Assembly (NCBI RefSeq): GCF_000004195.4
Contig: NC_030685.2
Coordinates: forward strand, 59,637,548-59,701,547
DNA: 64,000 nt
Direction: 5' to 3'
Origin: Xenopus tropicalis
Taxonomy: Eukaryota > Chordata > Amphibia > Anura > Pipidae
Shown: positions 52,101-58,935 of the stretch, piece by piece
Layout of the letters: every line of letters begins with the position of its first letter
How positions within the stretch are numbered: position 1 is the stretch's first letter
Notes under the pieces: generated by a model
Seen by the model: only the letters and a program-made list of their open reading frames with translations
The model's database searches: none
What the model was told of the DNA's origin: nothing
Made by a program: the position numbers and the translations under genes

Positions 52101-54465
52101 GCAGAGAAGGTGTTTTCATTTGATTCTTTTCTCAGACCCTTGTTCCCTGCTTCTCTCTCTATCCCCTTCTTCCTCTGCTTTATTCTCACACTCACTCTTC
52201 CTTATGCCTCTTTCCAGTTTGCCATGTGGGTGGATGCAGTTATCTTTGTCTTCAGCCTGGAAGATGAGATCAGCTTTCAGACAGTCTATCACTACTACAG
52301 CCGCCTTGCCAACTACCGCAACACCAGCGAGATCCCTATGGTGCTGGTAGGCACTCAAGGTGAGAAAAGCTGGCTCCCTCATCAACAGTAATGGTGATTG
52401 GTTGTTAGTAGGAGAATAGCACCATCTGCTGGTCGCTGCCTAACAGCAAGCCGCTAGCATTAAGGCGGCACATTTAACTCTTTATATTATTATTACAGTC
52501 AATTCAAAAGGTTTACAAAATAAATGAACCAGTTATGCATAAAGTCAGACATTTGTGCTTAGCACAGATTTTTTTTTAGTTTTTTATTGCATCTCACAAG
52601 TCATGCACTTTGCATCTGTTCATACTTAACTGTGCTGTGGGCCCATGCATAAATATGGTTTCTTGTAAACGTGATTATAAAACTAGCATTCATTAAGATC
52701 AGCCTTGTCATGTAAAATACTCACTATACTGGAAGTCACATCTAGGGGTAGGGGAATCTCAAAACTGCTACAACCAATAGGCTATTTGTAGGGGACAACT
52801 ACAGTAAAGGCATTTATTAAGAAATATGCTATTTGGCTTTTTACAGATGCACATATTAAGTTAAAAGGAAATATTTAGTAAAGGGGGGGAGGGGCTGTAA
52901 ATCATAGGCATGAAAAATATTGGGCACAAAGCAATGACGAATGAGTAAACTTACATAAAAACCTGCGTAGTAAGCAAAATTGCTTAAGATTCTTGCAATA
53001 TTTATTAACACTGGCAATTTACACTTGAAGATTACTAAGGCAGCGCTACTCTTTCACACATATTGCGAAATATGTATATTGAAGTGTGAAATTTTAGGGT
53101 AAATTCAAGTGTTATTCCTGCCTACACACTTTTATCATTAGTGCACTCAATACCTTTATTTAATGCCAGTGACACACTAGGCTGGTCCTCTAGAAGCACT
53201 TATACAGAATGGATTTCAGGGATTGACTATTTTTACACCAAAATTTGCTCCATGTCTGCAGACAGGCTGGTGCAGTGCCTCTGGGTGCAGAAACAGGATA
53301 GAACAGCTTCCAGGGGATTGGTTGATTTTTGGCCACGTAGAATCAACCCCATGTGGCATTAGTCTAAAGGTGGCCATACACTGAAAGATTCACCCATTTG
53401 GTGAGGTTGCCAATCAAGCGGATCTTCTTCCCATATTCCCACCTAAAGGTGGGCGATAAAGGGCTAATTGGATCGTGTGGTCCTAGGGCCAAACAAACCA
53501 ATGTGGCCCCGATCCAACAGAAAAGCAAACCTACCCAGTTTTAGGCCACATATTGGTCGGGTAGGCCTGTTGGGGGTGCCCATACTCGGGCAGATAAGCT
53601 ACCGAATCGGTCTGAATCAGCAGCCGAAATCTGCCCCGTGTATTTATGTTTAAGATGAAAGTATGGAAAGAGGTATGTATTTTATTTAACACTGTTTTTG
53701 AGGTTGTAATCTCTTTTAAGCAGCATTCTGATTCCTTTTTTTATTCCGTTACTCCTTTTTGACCCTGTTTGTTTATGTAAATTGTTGAGTATCTTGCATT
53801 TTCTATGTCAATACAGGATGATGTAAAGTTCAATACATGCATTCATATAAAGCCCCTCAGATGCTTCAGCACCACAGAGACACCTAGTGGAGAAACACAG
53901 CATTTAACATCAATACATCAGACATATTAGTATTCATAATATTTATATAATAATTGATCAAATTGCTTTCTCTTGGCTTGTAGCATGTACTTTTTTAAGA
54001 GCTAAAATAGGAAAGTATTTCTAGACTTTTTCATAAAGGTCCCCATTTGTAGTGGCTCTAACACTAGCCTCTAGCATGCCACTAGCATGGGCAGTAAATT
54101 ACTTCTGATTTATTACAAGAAACAAATTAAGCAATAGAGAAATAACTGGCTTTCCAGTAGCATGCAATACCTGAGTAAGTCAGCACAAAGTTCTAAGCTC
54201 TGTATGTGTGTAACTGTGCTGTTGCTGCTGCTTTCTGGAAGGTGCAGCATTATGGTCTTGTAACACTGGATCCTGTTAATTAATTGTACTGTAAAAAAAC
54301 TCTCTTAGAGACTGATCTGTCTTCTCACAGATGCCATTAGCTGCAGTAACCCCCGTGTAATTGATGACAGCCGGGCACGAAAGCTTTCTAATGACCTCAA
54401 GCGATGCACTTATTATGAGACCTGCGCCACCTATGGGCTAAATGTGGAGCGTGTTTTCCAAGATG
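16466..54465 (+). CDS. agap1: AGAP-family GTPase/ArfGAP gene, 5' part (AGAP1-like, long N-terminal form)
   Basis: Joined coding exons are 16466-17558, 39056-39114, 46980-47067, 51619-51704, 52218-52359 and 54331-54465. They give 1603 nt, i.e. 534 codons plus 1 nt, with matching phases at every junction. The product starts with a 364-residue low-complexity region. A GTPase-like domain follows: G1 loop GNLASGKS (residues 388-395), a DEGG motif (434-437), TQD (488-490) and ETCA (519-522). Known AGAP proteins continue with a split PH domain, an ArfGAP zinc finger and ankyrin repeats, and act on Arf GTPases in endosomal and AP-3 traffic (AGAP1) or PI3K signalling (AGAP2). Those exons lie beyond the right edge. 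Paralogue choice rests on remembered human sequences: [23 protein letters not shown] and [15 protein letters not shown] fit AGAP1, whereas AGAP3 has DSFVNS, NLSSGKS, ELQFAAW and NYFLRLCSFRN, and mammalian AGAP2 is more divergent. Large introns and no neighbouring gene also fit AGAP1. AGAP2 remains possible because of the N-terminus. Family certain, paralogue about 70%. Confidence 0.9.
18355..18661. mobile_element. hAT-type MITE, 307 bp
   Basis: Its ends cacatgtccccaacc / ggttgggaatcactg are inverted. It is flanked by 8-bp repeats gtctagag (18347-18354) and gtgtagag (18662-18669; 7 of 8 match). It matches the copies at 20931-21237 and 59919-60214 along its length. The 8-bp duplication and CA...TG ends indicate a hAT transposase target preference close to nTCTAGAn. 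Confidence 0.8.
20931..21237. mobile_element. hAT-type MITE, 307 bp, perfect target duplication
   Basis: It begins CAGGGGTCCCCAACC and ends GGTTGGGGATCACTG. The flanks gtctagag (20923-20930) and gtctagag (21238-21245) are identical 8-bp duplications. It is the best-preserved of three copies in this window and has no coding capacity. Confidence 0.88.
21654..22077. mobile_element. T2-like MITE, 'TTAAAGGAACAGTAACACC' family
   Basis: TTAA at both ends. The termini TTAAAGGAACAGTAACACC and GTGTTACTGTTCCTTTAA are inverted, and the whole element folds back: atagcagataacagataaa pairs with the matching stretch 60 bp later. Full sister copy at 44110-44551, truncated copies at 39825-40108 and 56880-57095. 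Confidence 0.85.
24110..24575. mobile_element. T2-like MITE, 'TTAAAGGGGTTGTTCACC' family
   Basis: TTAA-bounded. The ends TTAAAGGGGTTGTTCACC and GGTGATCCGCCCCTTTAA are imperfect inverted repeats, and the subterminal tgatgtagagaatgatattc pairs with gaataggtcattctatgac. Shorter copy at 58761-58935; interrupted copy at 36765-37401. Confidence 0.8.
26571..26662. repeat. 27-bp tandem repeat, about 3.4 copies
   Basis: The phrase ccatgttacatgtagcctta recurs at 26573, 26600 and 26627 with exact 27-bp spacing, and a fourth partial copy starts at 26654. The copies are identical or nearly so, which suggests recent slippage. Confidence 0.9.
26992..27200. mobile_element. partial 'TACAGGTAT' palindromic MITE
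   Basis: Starts tacaggtatggaatccatta and carries the block ggccatctccaatagactcc and ccttgtacttgatcccagct, matching the right half (inverted) of 43344-43675. One end is missing. Confidence 0.6.
30298..30572. mobile_element. hAT-like MITE, 275 bp, GC-rich
   Basis: The termini CAGGGGCA / TGCCCCTG are inverted. The flanks tgttgacc and tgtagacc match at 7 of 8 positions, as expected for a hAT-sized duplication. The interior includes a 12-G run and subterminal 'gaggcagcaaac / gcagcagtgcc'. Confidence 0.55.
31147..31176. repeat. (AT)n microsatellite
   Basis: An uninterrupted alternating AT tract of about 30 bp. Confidence 0.95.
32503..32790. mobile_element. degenerate 'TACAGGTAT' palindromic MITE
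   Basis: Starts tacaggtattggacccgttg and passes through ccataccttaagtctactaa to aatggagtctattggg. It is the same order of blocks as 38634-38952 and 43344-43675 but lacks the terminal right block. It runs into a separate dispersed segment (cagtaacctatagcaacca) that also occurs near 50050. Confidence 0.6.
33588..33920. mobile_element. 'GCCCATACACG' MITE, about 330 bp
   Basis: The ends aaagctgcccatacacg and gtgcgtgtatggcccagcc are inverted, and internal acatttcaaactttc-like sequence makes a weaker fold. It is a member of the 11348-11487 family with a longer interior. Confidence 0.6.
36765..37401. mobile_element. T2-like MITE carrying an inserted second MITE
   Basis: The right end aactacccctttaa and the subterminal ggaataggccattctgta match 24110-24575. 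The left part (tcagttatttag..., ttgttagggttcaatttacc) also matches that family inverted. It is split by the element at 36892-37132. The left TTAA end is not clear. Confidence 0.6.
36892..37132. mobile_element. nested MITE with 'CTAATGTCCCATGG' ends
   Basis: The left end ctaatgtcccatggagctat and right end ctccatgggacgttag are inverted, with subterminal tagttgccc pairing with gggcaact. It lies inside the T2-like copy 36765-37401, so it inserted later. An element with related gagattagt/gcccg blocks is at 46393-46550. Confidence 0.65.
38634..38952. mobile_element. 'TACAGGTAT' palindromic MITE, nearly complete
   Basis: Starts tacaggtatggggcctgtta, and ends ctggataataggtttccag, then a degraded gatcccatgaaactcctg. 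The halves fold on each other. It lies just before AGAP exon 2 (39056). Confidence 0.75.
39056..39114 (+). CDS. agap1: AGAP coding exon 2
   Basis: A 59-nt exon with acceptor ttattctcttacag and a strong donor GTG|gtgagt. Phase 1 in, phase 0 out. It encodes [20 protein letters not shown] (residues 365-384), the block directly before the GTPase G1 loop and one of the best conserved stretches of AGAP proteins. In the remembered human AGAP1, a different short N-terminal exon (MNYQQQ...) joins the family at this same residue. This acceptor is therefore probably shared by alternative first exons. I did not find that other exon in the window. Confidence 0.95.
39385..39520. repeat. dispersed repeat fragment with 'aggaccttcatcaa' block
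   Basis: A tttctttatttcacatacca block followed by caacatttcagtccacatta and aggaccttcatcaag. A diverged, similarly ordered stretch is at 55540-55700 (ttcggacctctggggtac, gaggaagg). Class unknown. Confidence 0.4.
39825..40108. mobile_element. left-truncated 'TTAAAGGAACAGTAACACC' MITE
   Basis: The right end tggtgttactgttcctttaa and the fold-back centre (aagataacagataag) match 21654-22077 and 44110-44551. The left terminal ~120 bp are missing. It ends 14 bp before the next MITE. Confidence 0.7.
40123..40537. mobile_element. T2-like MITE, 415 bp, long palindrome with GCGCATGCGC core
   Basis: TTAA-bounded, with left ttaaaggacaaggaaagg and right ctttccttctcctttaa. Strong inverted arms are seen: aagtcacttgggggttcc against ggcacccccaagtgacttt, the ccccgggctggtg block against caccagcctggggt, and catgcgcagtagcgtgaaaa against ttttcgctccactgcgcatg. 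The centre is GC-rich. Confidence 0.85.
40982..41176. mobile_element. hAT-like MITE, 195 bp
   Basis: The ends CAGTGGCTTAACTA and TAGTTACGCCACTG are inverted. The flanks gctgcagg and gctgcaac match at 6 of 8 positions. The interior ('ttggccccagggcccta') has no coding capacity. Confidence 0.65.
41514..41528. repeat. poly-C tract (15 bp)
   Basis: Fifteen consecutive C residues. Similar but shorter C or G homopolymers occur near 1358, 30374 and 63511. Confidence 0.95.
42575..42800. repeat. dispersed repeat, 'gcgctgtacagta...gagcttacaatct' family
   Basis: The longest copy in the window of the sequence also seen at 6465-6600 and 36635-36735. It starts near tttatttataaagcgctact and ends ctgccccgtagagcttacaa. 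No inverted termini are seen, so it may be a SINE-like or ancient remnant. Confidence 0.5.
43344..43675. mobile_element. 'TACAGGTATAGG' palindromic MITE, complete, 332 bp
   Basis: It starts TACAGGTATAGGACCCGTTA and ends GGGATCCTATACCTGTA, giving near-perfect inverted ends with subterminal ccggataaggggtcttt against the corresponding ttccggataagg. TA at both termini suggests a TA target. It is the reference copy for the partial elements at 2230, 14098, 26992, 32503, 38634 and 45020. Confidence 0.85.
44110..44551. mobile_element. T2-like MITE, 'TTAAAGGAACAGTAACACC' family, full copy
   Basis: TTAA at both ends. Terminal inverted repeats match those of 21654-22077, and the arms atggggcagccatttaaa-like and tttaaatggctgccccca pair across a short centre. 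No coding capacity. Confidence 0.88.
45020..45203. mobile_element. half 'TACAGGTAT' palindromic MITE (inverted)
   Basis: From gagatccagaaacccgttat through ggaaggccatttctcataga to ccttattggaggcaaaccaa, matching one half of 43344-43675. Truncated against the next element. Confidence 0.6.
45210..45546. mobile_element. cluster of 'CCATACACGC' and hairpin-type MITE sequences
   Basis: An inverted pair ccatacacgcactggctatc / gataatatcgtacc...gtgcgtgtatgg spans 45308-45376. A separate long hairpin, 45449-45546, has arms beginning aattagaacaacgggtatag and ending with its complement, plus an inner hairpin ggattggggactgcatc / gatgcggtccccaatcc related to 2851-2892. Confidence 0.7.
46136..46370. repeat. 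long near-perfect inverted repeat (115-bp arms, 4-bp loop)
   Basis: Left arm 46136-46250 starts catcatggagaaaagtggct; right arm 46255-46370 is its reverse complement and ends at ccatgatg. I find one substitution near ctcaaatg(a/t)agttg and a small indel around tagttt. The loop is GCCG. It lacks obvious transposon end motifs. Confidence 0.92.
46393..46550. mobile_element. palindromic MITE with 'GGGGAGATTAGT' ends
   Basis: ggctctggcacatggggaga / ggggagattagtcgtgg blocks flank internal perfect arms catcccaccggcgatttaca and gccggtgggatggcat, and the hairpin aaaagttgcctctcaaggca with its partner. It abuts the 46136-46370 inverted repeat. Confidence 0.6.
46980..47067 (+). CDS. agap1: AGAP coding exon 3: GTPase-like G1 loop
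   Basis: An 88-nt exon with acceptor cttctgcag and donor GAAG|gtaagt. Phase 0 in, phase 1 out. It encodes residues 385-413, including the P-loop GNLASGKS (388-395) and the segment [18 protein letters not shown], which leads into the switch-I region. NLAS rather than NLSS is one of the positions I use to prefer AGAP1 over AGAP3. The next constitutive exon is 51619-51704; a candidate cassette microexon lies between them at 47668-47679. Confidence 0.96.
47668..47679 (+). CDS. agap1: candidate 12-nt in-frame microexon (4 residues)
   Basis: Twelve bases, ATATGGATGCAG, sit between a good acceptor (cccattggttctttacag) and a donor (gtaaat), about 600 nt downstream of exon 3. The length is a multiple of three and both ends are phase 1. 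Including it changes ...SPE-GGRFKK... to ...SPE-DMDA-GGRFKK... without a stop or frameshift. The insertion falls between the G1 loop and the DEGG motif, in the position of switch I. The upstream ~40 nt are pyrimidine-rich (ttccttctctccctcacttc). Microexons of this kind are typically neural in vertebrates, but that is inference here. A chance acceptor-donor pair in a 4.6-kb intron cannot be excluded. Confidence 0.5.
48122..48240. repeat. half copy of the 'AAAGCTGGCCATACC' MITE
   Basis: Begins cataaagctggccatacc, then gaggttgccaaacaagtggg and gcgatatcgggctgatctga, in the order seen at 53365-53460. The other half is missing. Confidence 0.55.
51619..51704 (+). CDS. agap1: AGAP coding exon 4
   Basis: An 86-nt exon with acceptor cacttttgtggcag and donor CAA|gtaagg. 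Phase 1 in, phase 0 out. It encodes residues 414-442, [20 protein letters not shown] then [13 protein letters not shown] takes the place of the DxxG (G3) motif of small GTPases. EAQ at the end (not ELQ) matches remembered AGAP1 rather than AGAP3. Confidence 0.96.
51705..52217 (+). other. AGAP intron 4 (513 bp)
   Basis: A short intron with donor gtaagg and acceptor tctttccag, phase 0. It is very C/T-rich from about 51820 to 52217, a polypyrimidine stretch much longer than needed for an acceptor. No repeats or coding potential are recognised; open frames on either strand here reflect the biased composition. Confidence 0.85.
52218..52359 (+). CDS. agap1: AGAP coding exon 5
   Basis: A 142-nt exon with acceptor ttatgcctctttccag and donor CAAG|gtgaga. 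Phase 0 in, phase 1 out. It encodes residues 443-489: [20 protein letters not shown], then [20 protein letters not shown] and MVLVGTQ. The hydrophobic strand VIFVFS and the VGTQ(D) motif, which replaces the NKxD (G4) guanine-specificity motif, are the expected AGAP GTPase-like signatures. The [16 protein letters not shown] stretch is the clearest AGAP1-type block in the window. Confidence 0.97.
52360..54330 (+). other. AGAP intron 5 (2.0 kb)
   Basis: A GT-AG intron, phase 1. It contains one 'TAAAGGTGGCCATACAC' type MITE (53365-53652) and two CTCF-like motifs (near 52419 and 53870). No other gene signal is seen. Confidence 0.85.
53365..53652. mobile_element. 'TAAAGGTGGCCATACAC' MITE, 288 bp
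   Basis: Left end taaaggtggccatacactga; right end ccccgtgtatttatgttta (degraded inverted). The internal order (ggtgaggttgccaatcaagc, gggcgataaagggctaattg, ggtcctagggccaaac) matches the 2748-3077 element. Confidence 0.7.
54331..54465 (+). CDS. agap1: AGAP coding exon 6
   Basis: A 135-nt exon with acceptor tctgtcttctcacag and strong donor GATG|gtaagt. Phase 1 in, phase 1 out. It encodes residues 490-534: [49 protein letters not shown] is the G5-like motif. The Cys-Ser in ISCSNP differs from the Ser-Ala I remember in human AGAP1 and may be a frog substitution. In known AGAPs the next exon starts VAQK; I could not find it before the window ends. Confidence 0.97.
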
Positions 54466-56404
54466 GTAAGTGAAAGACACAGGAACAGTGGGTGCAGCTT
54501 CCACTTTCCACTGTACCATATCCCAAATCTCTTTGTTAATTACAGACTATATATATATATATATATGCACTCCTAGTTATGTTATACACTGGTAGACCTT
54601 AAGTTGCAACATCTATATAAATGATTAGAATATAAAATATAATTGTGTACATATATTTGCTTAATCAGGGAATTTATTATGTAAGTTCACTGTTTGAGTT
54701 GAATTTTCTGCTTCCTGATTTGTAGGATATTTATCTCTCTCCCTGACGCTAATGACTTGAAAGAGCTTGGATAAGTGGCGCCCAATCAATACATTATTTA
54801 GTTATTGCCTCCTTTCTTTCTTGGATTAGAGACAGGGTGACTAAGCAGCCCAGTAAATATATGCCCATTTTGTCTTGCACATAGTAGTAAAAGCAGGAAG
54901 AAGGATGCTACTGTTTTATTATCTACTGCTAAATTATAGTATCTTGCCTCCATCAATCAGTTGCAGATTTGTAAGACAGGAGCTCCCTCTGCTGGCAATA
55001 AAAATAATAGCAGGTGCATCTGTTGTTGGGTGAGATGTACTAAAGCTGGGAAAGGCAGCGTTTGGTGTTTCAAATTTGTAGGACTATCCATGCAACTATT
55101 TACGTCACACCCCACCCCACTTTGGTCCTCTAGGCCATGCAGTTTGCTGACTCCTAGTAAAAAGTTTAAATTGTTAAAGAACATTTCGATGTAGAAATGA
55201 AACTGGGTAAAATAATCTAGACTGCGAAAATGTAATCTATAAAGACTGGAGTGGGCAGATGTCTTTGCCAGAACACTCCTTCTTCCTTTACAGCTCTCTA
55301 AGTTGATAGTAGTCAGTAACCAATCCGTGACATGGGGAGGTGGCATATGGGACATACCTATTCAGTTAGTTTGCTTTTGAATTTGACTTGTGCGCTCACA
55401 AACTAATTGAACACTACTTCCTGCTTTCTAACCACTTAGTCAGTGACTTTAGGGAGGCCACATGGAGCCAAATGTAATATAGTGACAAAAGAAAATACAA
55501 CCTGTGTGCCACGAAATGTAAACCTCAGTGAAGGGGCTCAATCAGACAGTGGTGTAGGTTTCGCCAGGTCCACTTGAATAAGTACCATGTAAAAATAAAA
55601 AATATCCACTGGAGAGCCAAATGCTTTCTGTGTAGTTTATTGGTTTAGAGATGCATAGCACTTCATGTTTCGGACCTCTGGGGTACAGCACCAGAGGAAG
55701 GACCCCGAATTTGGGGAATTTGGGGATTGTGTAAGGATCTGTGATCATGTTATGAAAACTAGTGAGGGAGAGGAACAGGAGAGAATGATGGGCTGCTATG
55801 CTATGATGCCATATACAGTCACTATTTATTGGGGTGGTGGCACTGTACTGGTGGACCGGTGGACCTCTGTGTTCTGCAAATGTGGTGCTTAGCTTACAAT
55901 CTAAGGTTGATGCAGGCAGTATGTGAAGCCTCCTTACTCATGAATGTGCTAGCACGAGGCCAGCGTTTTGTATAGGACTGCATTTTGTGCATCACTGCCC
56001 AAGGCTTTTTCTTTCCAGCGCACTGGATCCCACTTACAGCTGCACAGATTTGGTTTCTTTAGCAACTAATTGGTCCCATCAGCAGACTGTGCACAGTGCA
56101 GGTTCTTCAACAGCTTTTGTTCTGTTCTCAGTTATAGTTTTGTTTAATAGAAAATAAATATATGTATATTATACACAAGCCATAAATATCCTGTATCCTA
56201 TAAAAATATATATGCTTGTAAACATTGCTTAGTGATGTCACATATATCACATGACCCACTGGAACTTTTGTATTTTAGGAAATAATGTACCTCTTGTTTT
56301 AAAAAGTCTCCCCAGAGTTCCATGACTGGTATACCCAGCCAGTGTGTTTCCAAGCAATAATGCATGACCCACAAGTGCAGTGGGAAGGTCTAGGCTCTTG
56401 CCAT

Positions 56405-56880
56405 TCAAGAGCTGTAAGGGAAGAGTTATGGGGGGGAAAAAAGCTATCGAGAAACAATAGGAAACAAATGTAGATAAAGTGCTGTAAGGAAGGAATAATA
56501 GCAGAGAGAGACATAGCTGTGTGTGAGAGTTATTGTTGCTGTAGGGGGAGGAATGTTGGGGAGAGAGCTGTAAAGAAGTAATAAGGAACGCTGTTTGTGG
56601 AGAGGTGCCGTATGGAAGAAATAACAGCAGAGAGTGAGACAGCTGTAGGGGAGAAATGTTGGGGAGATAGCTGTCTAGAGGTAATAGGGAACACTGTGGA
56701 GAGGTGCCGTAGGGGAGAAATAACAGCAGAGACAAAGGCAGCTGTAGGGGAGAAATGTTGGGGAGATAGCTGTCTAGAGGTAACAGGGAACACTGTGGAG
56801 AGGTGCCGTAGGGGAGAAATAACAGCAGAGAGTGAGACAGCTGTAGGGGAGAAATGTTGGGGAGATAGCTGTTGAGAGGT
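56405..56880. repeat. 99-bp tandem repeat, 3 good copies plus degenerate upstream units
   Basis: gtgccgta recurs at 56605, 56704 and 56803 with exact 99-bp spacing. Each unit contains ggggagaaataacagcagag and gggagatagctgtctagagg. More diverged units extend upstream to about 56405 (gtgctgta at 56479). Since 99 is a multiple of three, both strands stay open for long stretches here; this is a by-product and not a gene. Confidence 0.88.
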
Positions 56881-57095
56881 CTGATAAGCCCTGTGGTGTT
56901 TTATCAGTTATCTGCTGTTACCTTAGTCTTTCCTCCTTTGCATGGCTGCCCTCATGGCTGTACAGCAGTTTGTTTATATAAACTATAGTAATGTTTCTGA
57001 GGTAAAAACACCCGTTGCATCAGTGCAGGGCAACAATACATGATATTGTAATTACTTTTATACGCTTTCAATTTTTGGTGTTGCTGGTCCTTTAA
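56880..57095. mobile_element. partial 'GGAACAGTAACACC' T2-like MITE
   Basis: From ctgataagccctgtggtgtt through catggctgccctcatggctg to tggtgttgctggtcctttaa. It is the right half of the 21654-22077 / 44110-44551 family, with the left half replaced by the 99-bp tandem repeat. Confidence 0.65.
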
Positions 57096-57427
57096 GAACC
57101 TTTCTACTATTTGATTTCTGTGAAATTCAGAGGAATAAAGGTTAGGGCATGTAAAGCCGGTACTTGTTGATTTATTTATGTGGGTAAAATTACACCAAAC
57201 AGGTATAACCTTACTTTCAAGCTTGAAGGTCAGATACTGTACAGGATTTCCCACTGTATGGCATGATGTAGAAAAGTCTGTGAATTGTACATAGTAGCCC
57301 CTAAATGATATAAACAAAATATACAGTTCAATTAACTGCATTTTTTTCTAATATCCACTAGATGGCACAAATCTATCTATCTGTCTACCTTTATTATATA
57401 TGCATTCAGAGTTGTGGTCCACTAAAT

Positions 57428-57613
57428 CAGGCTGTCCAACTAGAGGCTATTGGATAGATGTGGCCCTCCAAAGGATATTTATGGCCCCCAGTCTGCTCAG
57501 AGGCTCCATAGACTTCACTGTATGACATTTTAATTTAATCTGGCCCTTGAACATACTATCATACTATATGAGATATAATTGGCCCTCTACATGTAATACG
57601 TTGGACAGTACTG
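57428..57613. mobile_element. hAT-like MITE, 186 bp
   Basis: Ends CAGGCTGTCCAAC / GTTGGACAGTACTG. The flanks cactaaat and ctctaaat match at 7 of 8 positions. The interior 'gatgtggccctccaaaggat' has no coding capacity. Confidence 0.7.
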
Positions 57614-57938
57614 CTCTAAATAATACCCAAGTAGTTACCCCTTGCTTTACTGAGCTGATGGTATTTATAATATGGCAGCAGCAGGAGGGGATTCCTATAT
57701 AGAACATTTACAGAACACTATGGGCCATTCTATAGAACAAATGCAGGTACAACTTGTGCATTTCAATGGTTATTCATGAGAAAGATACGCGTATTGAAAT
57801 GGCTGAAAATGTTAAAAGGCTGTTTAGATTTCAGTTATATGTCATATAATTCTACTATTAATGAAAATTATGTTGCCCAAAATGATTGTCTTCATAAGCT
57901 GATTTTCCCAGTTATAGCAAAAAAATAACCAATATTTT

Positions 57939-58583
57939 GTTTCAATAATTTTTATTGGGATTTTTTAAACATTATAGCCAAATAAAGGATATAAAATATT
58001 TTCAAACATTAATATTTACATTATGCAGAAAGATAATCTGCAGTACAAATAATAACAGCTGTTGAAAACTTATACATTCAGTATTGGTCAACATATGATA
58101 AAATATGATATAATATAATTTAATATTGTTGGTTAAGAAATTTGTTATGTACACATATATTTATACGCATATACTAATCATGCGTTGAAAACACGTAAGT
58201 TCAAACGTGAAAAACGCATATAAACTGACACTACTAAGATCCTAGGGGTTGCATCCATCTAAGGATTGATTGAACATAGTCAAGCTGTATCATTAAGAAA
58301 TTTTGCTTCACCAAAAATATAGAGCAATATTTTACTCTAATAAATTGATATATCCCAATAAGGAAGTATACATACAGTAAAAACTATAACTACAACTACA
58401 CCTAATACTACAACTAATGAAGTTGTATTCAGTTGCTAAGAGGGTTTATAGGATGTATTGGATATATTAGATTTATGGGATTTATAACCTCTAATTAAGA
58501 TCATTTAATTTAGTATCTGGATATATCGAATGCCATAAACTTGATCTCACCAGAAAGGACTCTAAATTTCCTGATCTGATTGC
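57939..58583 (-). mobile_element. antisense LINE-like (5'-truncated) insertion with 18-bp target duplication
   Basis: The segment is flanked by identical 18-bp repeats aaaaataaccaatatttt at 57921-57938 and 58584-58601. Its left edge, read on the minus strand, ends ...aaaatcccaataaaaatta, an A-rich tail-like 3' end, so the element would be in minus orientation. A long target duplication without inverted ends is typical of target-primed retrotransposition. About 645 bp; I recognise no intact coding domain. Confidence 0.65.
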
Positions 58584-58760
58584 AAAAATAACCAATATTT
58601 TCAGCACAGGCCAAGCTCAAAAAACATTCCCTCGGAAACCCATGTTTCTTAGAATCAATTTAAAGAATTAGTACCAAAAGTATTTGCATATTCTTGAAAC
58701 ACAGAAAAATACAATAGATCTCATGCTTCTCTATAGGTCTGTAACCACAGAGACTATCCT

Positions 58761-58935
58761 TTAAAGGGGTTGTTCATGTTTGAGTTAACTTTTTATATGA
58801 TGTAAAGAGTAATATTCTGAGCCTATATGCAATTGCTCTTCATTTTTATTATTTGTAGTTTTTATTTGTATTTGCTTAGAATTGGGCACTCTATAACATA
58901 CTAAAAATTAACTTAAAGGTGAACCACCCTTTTAA
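58761..58935. mobile_element. short T2-like MITE, 175 bp
   Basis: TTAA at both ends. ttaaaggggttgttcatg and gtgaaccacccttttaa are inverted, and subterminal tatgatgtaaagagtaatat matches 24110-24575. It is an internally deleted version of that family. Confidence 0.8.

Noticed and set aside
16466..54465. Calling the gene AGAP3
   Set aside because: The residues I remember as AGAP3-specific (NLSSGKS, ELQFAAW, NYFLRLCSFRN) are all absent; AGAP1-type residues are present instead.
56247..56735. 162-codon frame on the minus strand
   Set aside because: It is produced by the 99-bp (multiple of three) tandem repeat; the encoded peptide is simply repetitive, and no splice or start context supports it.
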